Origin: an uncultured Verrucomicrobia subdivision 3 bacterium | GTDB lineage: Bacteria > Verrucomicrobiota > Verrucomicrobiia > Limisphaerales > UBA11358 | Reading direction: 5' to 3' | Assembly: GCA_903858275.1 (NCBI GenBank) | Contig: CAIOIC010000065.1 | Span: forward strand, 44,825 to 108,824 | DNA length: 64,000 nucleotides | Shown: positions 61,788 through 64,000 of the stretch, piece after piece | Layout of the letters: each line of letters begins with the position of its first letter | Numbering within the stretch: the first letter of the stretch is position 1 | Notes under the pieces: generated by a model | Seen by the model: the letters and a program-made list of their open reading frames with translations, nothing else | The model's database searches: none | Told to the model about the DNA's origin: nothing | Program-made: the position numbers and the translations under genes

Positions 61788-63347
61788 ATGTTTACTGCAA
61801 ATTTATTATTGTTTGGCCCAAACCAGCAATATAAAGTCAGGACTCAACCATTTATAATGATCACTGGATTCAGTTTACTGTTTCTTATCGGGGCATTGAG
61901 TCTGGGAATAACGGCAAGCTCAACATCCTTGATTCTACGCTGCTCTCGCCAGTTCAAGCTTGGTGGACGAGAACGGGAATTGCATCACACGCATCAAACA
62001 GCTATTTCCCGCTTAGGGGGGATTGGTTTAGCCCTCGGATCCATCGCCTCGGCGCTGGCGATTATTTTGGGCGGTTTTGTCCACGCGGATGCGTTGGATG
62101 AATGCATGAAGATTTTAATCCTATCCGCAGCGATGTTTGCGCTCGGGCTATGGGACGATTTGCGGACCATTGGCGCCAAACGAAAACTGATGGGCCAAGT
62201 CATCATCGCCAGTGCCGCCTATTTTTCCGGTATTGGCATTCATATCGTCTCCGTCCCATTCGGCCATGAAGCGATGGATTTAGGGCTTTGGGCTTGGCCA
62301 GTAACCGTGCTCTGGCTGGTGGCCATGACTAATTTGATCAACTTGATTGACGGCGTGGATGGATTGGCGGGGGGAATCAGCCTGATGTTGATGATTCTTT
62401 TGGCCGGCTTGGGGACCACTGGCTGCGGCGTAAGCATCATGGCTTCGGGAATGATCGGTGCGCTGCTAGGTTTTTTATGGTTTAACTTCCCGCCCGCCCG
62501 GATTTACATGGGCGACGGAGGCGCCTACTTCTTGGGATTTTCAATCGGCTGCCTGACCATTGTCAGTTCCCAAAAAGGAACCATTTTTGCCGCGCTCATT
62601 GCCCCCCTCTTTGTTCTGGCACTGCCAATTCTGGATACGAGCCTGGCGATTGTGCGCCGAGGAATGCAGGGATTGCCACTCTTCCGCCCGGATCGCAAGC
62701 ACATTCACCACCGGATGTTGGACTTGGGACTTTCGCGACGCAGTGTGGTGTTGGGCGCTTATGTCTTCACGGCTTTTTTTCTACTTTTGGGCTTCGGCGT
62801 ATTTTGGACCCATGGCGAACAACTGCCCATTCTGGTAGGTTTTGGCACCCTGTTCATCCTGCTGGCCGCGGGCAAATTAAGCTTCAGCCGGGAATGGCTG
62901 GGCGTCGGTCGGGTGTTGGGGAATTCCCTGTCCGCTCGCGCTGAAATCCAATACGCCCTCGCCCAAACCCGCTGGCTTATTCTCGAAGGCGCACGCTGCC
63001 GAGACCTCGACAGCCTTTGCGAAGACACCATTTTTATCGGCCGTAAAATCGGCTTCAGCAGCGTATCGATCAAACTGGCCGACAGCGAAAAGAAATGGCA
63101 ACAAACCCCGGCGGACAACGGGAGAGCCTGCTGGACCTTCCGCCAAAGCCTGCCTGGACAGAATGACAGCTACATTGAAATCACCGCCGTGGCGAACATT
63201 GAACACAGCGCAAAAATTATTTCCCTTTCCGAATCCCCCATTTTAGACAAACACACCTTCGAAATCTTGGGCGACCTGCTGGCAGAAGGCTGGGCAAAAG
63301 CTATGGCCCAATGGAAAAAAAAATCAGACCTTTCGCCACACCCATAG
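61788..63347 (+). CDS. WecA/MraY-family sugar-phosphate transferase with a C-terminal extension
   Basis: About 519 residues; the ATG at 61857 is an alternative start that puts the first membrane helix at the very N-terminus. The family puts a sugar-1-phosphate on undecaprenyl phosphate and so starts glycan synthesis on the inner membrane. Landmarks: ALGLWDDLRTIGAK, NLINLIDGVDGLAGG, RIYMGDGGAYFLGF and KHIHHRMLDLGLS. About ten membrane helices end near residue 380. The remaining 140 residues (from RAEIQYALAQTRWLILEGARC) are soluble and look GAF-like (CEDTIFIGRKIGFSSVSIKL), which is unusual. Probably the initiating enzyme for the exported polysaccharide. Confidence 0.88.
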   Translation: MFTANLLLFGPNQQYKVRTQPFIMITGFSLLFLIGALSLGITASSTSLILRCSRQFKLGGRERELHHTHQTAISRLGGIGLALGSIASALAIILGGFVHADALDECMKILILSAAMFALGLWDDLRTIGAKRKLMGQVIIASAAYFSGIGIHIVSVPFGHEAMDLGLWAWPVTVLWLVAMTNLINLIDGVDGLAGGISLMLMILLAGLGTTGCGVSIMASGMIGALLGFLWFNFPPARIYMGDGGAYFLGFSIGCLTIVSSQKGTIFAALIAPLFVLALPILDTSLAIVRRGMQGLPLFRPDRKHIHHRMLDLGLSRRSVVLGAYVFTAFFLLLGFGVFWTHGEQLPILVGFGTLFILLAAGKLSFSREWLGVGRVLGNSLSARAEIQYALAQTRWLILEGARCRDLDSLCEDTIFIGRKIGFSSVSIKLADSEKKWQQTPADNGRACWTFRQSLPGQNDSYIEITAVANIEHSAKIISLSESPILDKHTFEILGDLLAEGWAKAMAQWKKKSDLSPHP

Positions 63348-63408
63348 ATTTACTCCAGCGAAAACTTCCCGTTTCAAAAGCAACCACCAGCGGAAACAGA
63401 GAAAACAA

Positions 63409-63786
63409 TCAAGGTAGGACGTGGGCGGGCGTGACCGTGGAACCCAAACTGCAAGCCGGCAAGACACCCACGGTAGGGCACGCATAAACACCTCCGGCAG
63501 GACACGCAGGAATATTGCCGCCTGAATTTAATTTTATATAGGGCGTCAAATCGCCCGGAAAATTGATAATGGGGGAGCCGGTGATCCTTTTTTGTTCCAA
63601 CGCGAACAGGTTGGCCGCCGAATCAATCTGGCGGAGGTTGCCAATACAAGCGTTTGCCTGCGAAGTGGCGCGGGCCTTAATAAAATTGGCAATCGCCATC
63701 GCCGACAACAAACCGATAATCGCCACCACAATCATGATCTCGACGAGGGTAAAACCGGCTTGGCGGAGGTTGATGGTGTTTTTCAT
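63409..63786 (-). CDS. Pseudopilin, small type
   Basis: A 125-residue protein with a prepilin leader: MKNTINLRQAG, cleaved after Gly before FTLVEIMIVVAIIGLLSAM. The mature chain is short, with two Cys pairs (ANACIGNLRQID; later PACPAGGVYACPT, PACS). It resembles GspG-type major pseudopilins seen in Verrucomicrobia. The ATG at 63786 is chosen; a longer start at 63828 would add a polar stretch before the leader. Stand-alone gene beside tRNA-Gly. Confidence 0.88.
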   Translation of the reverse strand: MKNTINLRQAGFTLVEIMIVVAIIGLLSAMAIANFIKARATSQANACIGNLRQIDSAANLFALEQKRITGSPIINFPGDLTPYIKLNSGGNIPACPAGGVYACPTVGVLPACSLGSTVTPAHVLP

Positions 63787-63859
63787 TATATGTTTTCCGG
63801 TAATAACCCCGCTTTGCAGGCCGCACAATGATTTGCCTGAACACTTAGCCGTTTGAAAG

Positions 63860-63933
63860 TGGAGCGGGCGATGGGAATCGAACCCACGTATGAAGCTTGG
63901 AAGGCTTCCGTTCTACCATTGAACTACGCCCGC
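63860..63933 (-). tRNA. tRNA-Gly (anticodon TCC)
   Basis: Read on the minus strand, a 7-bp acceptor stem GCGGGCG/CGCCCGC, a D arm (GTTCAATGGTAGAAC), an anticodon stem GAAGC/GCTTC with loop CTTCCAA (anticodon TCC), and a T arm GTGGGTTCGATTCCCAT are all present. The discriminator base is T and the 3' CCA is encoded (63860-63862). Confidence 0.96.
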
Positions 63934-64000
63934 AGCCGTTGGAATCATACCGCCCGCGCTTGCCTTGTCAACCGCTCCGCGCTACCTTCGCCGCGATGAA

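Noticed and set aside
63996..64000. ATG at the right edge as a new gene start
   Set aside because: Only five bases are visible, so nothing can be supported.

Overview
The window reads as a chromosomal segment of a Verrucomicrobiota bacterium, most likely of the Pedosphaeraceae/Limisphaerales type. This is inferred from gene content, not from a marker-gene tree. Indicators are very large secreted proteins with autotransporter-associated beta-strand repeats, an N-terminal TIGR03790-type domain, pseudopilins ending in an H-X9-DG motif, PEP-CTERM anchored proteins, paired heparinase II/III-like lyases, a Rho factor lacking the usual N-terminal helical domain, and a WYL regulator. GC content is high and genes are densely packed. 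No insertion sequence, prophage or CRISPR array was seen.

Layout. 1-8.7 kb: a catabolic/secreted block with the end of a probable beta-helix protein, an exported VOC-fold protein, a Tat-exported aldo/keto reductase, two heparinase II/III-like polysaccharide lyases and a PPC-domain protein. 9.1-11.2 kb: a lipoate-ligase-like gene, then 1.4 kb without a credible protein gene. That stretch holds five TTRTTCAC (DnaA-box-like) sites, a promoter-like element and about 0.87 kb of densely hairpinned sequence ending in a strong terminator, which I read as a large structured RNA gene. 11.3-21.2 kb: cysK, a 2116-residue secreted repeat protein, rho and a WYL regulator. 21.4-28.8 kb: a duplicated secretion module. 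Each copy has a roughly 1000-residue secreted protein with the same N-terminal region, a 147-residue secreted protein, and a 120-bp palindromic element lying in opposite orientation in the two copies. 28.8-34.0 kb (minus): an Mla-type lipid-transport operon translationally coupled to a PIN-TRAM protein, a DUF2007 protein and a GlcD-like oxidase. 34.1-35.8 kb: rpsP-khpA-trmD-rplS without rimM. 35.9-46.2 kb: a double DUF3857/transglutaminase protein, a pseudopilin, a zinc-ribbon protein, a tandem NDK, a Nudix hydrolase, a UDP-sugar dehydrogenase, a membrane-anchored tetratricopeptide-like protein and an O-antigen-ligase-like protein. 46.3-63.8 kb: a cell-surface/exopolysaccharide region with PEP-CTERM proteins, an autotransporter-repeat protein frameshifted in a 12-bp poly-G tract, an export operon (outer-membrane barrel, Wza, Wzc, NusG-like), a protein made of 15-residue proline-led repeats, a TPR protein, a beta-helix protein, a WecA-like sugar-phosphate transferase, a pseudopilin and tRNA-Gly(TCC).

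How it fits together. The left edge suggests extracellular polysaccharide breakdown. The right third supplies precursor (ugd), initiation (WecA-like), polymerisation (ligase/Wzy-like) and export (Wza/Wzc/porin) functions for a surface polysaccharide, with PEP-CTERM proteins that usually accompany such systems. Five unrelated secreted proteins share a C-terminal region ending in F-[YF]-R-[LM], possibly a lineage-specific terminal module. The strongest candidates for something undescribed are the large RNA with its TTRTTCAC array, the 15-residue repeat protein, the inverted-in-place element in the duplicated module, and the poly-G frameshift.
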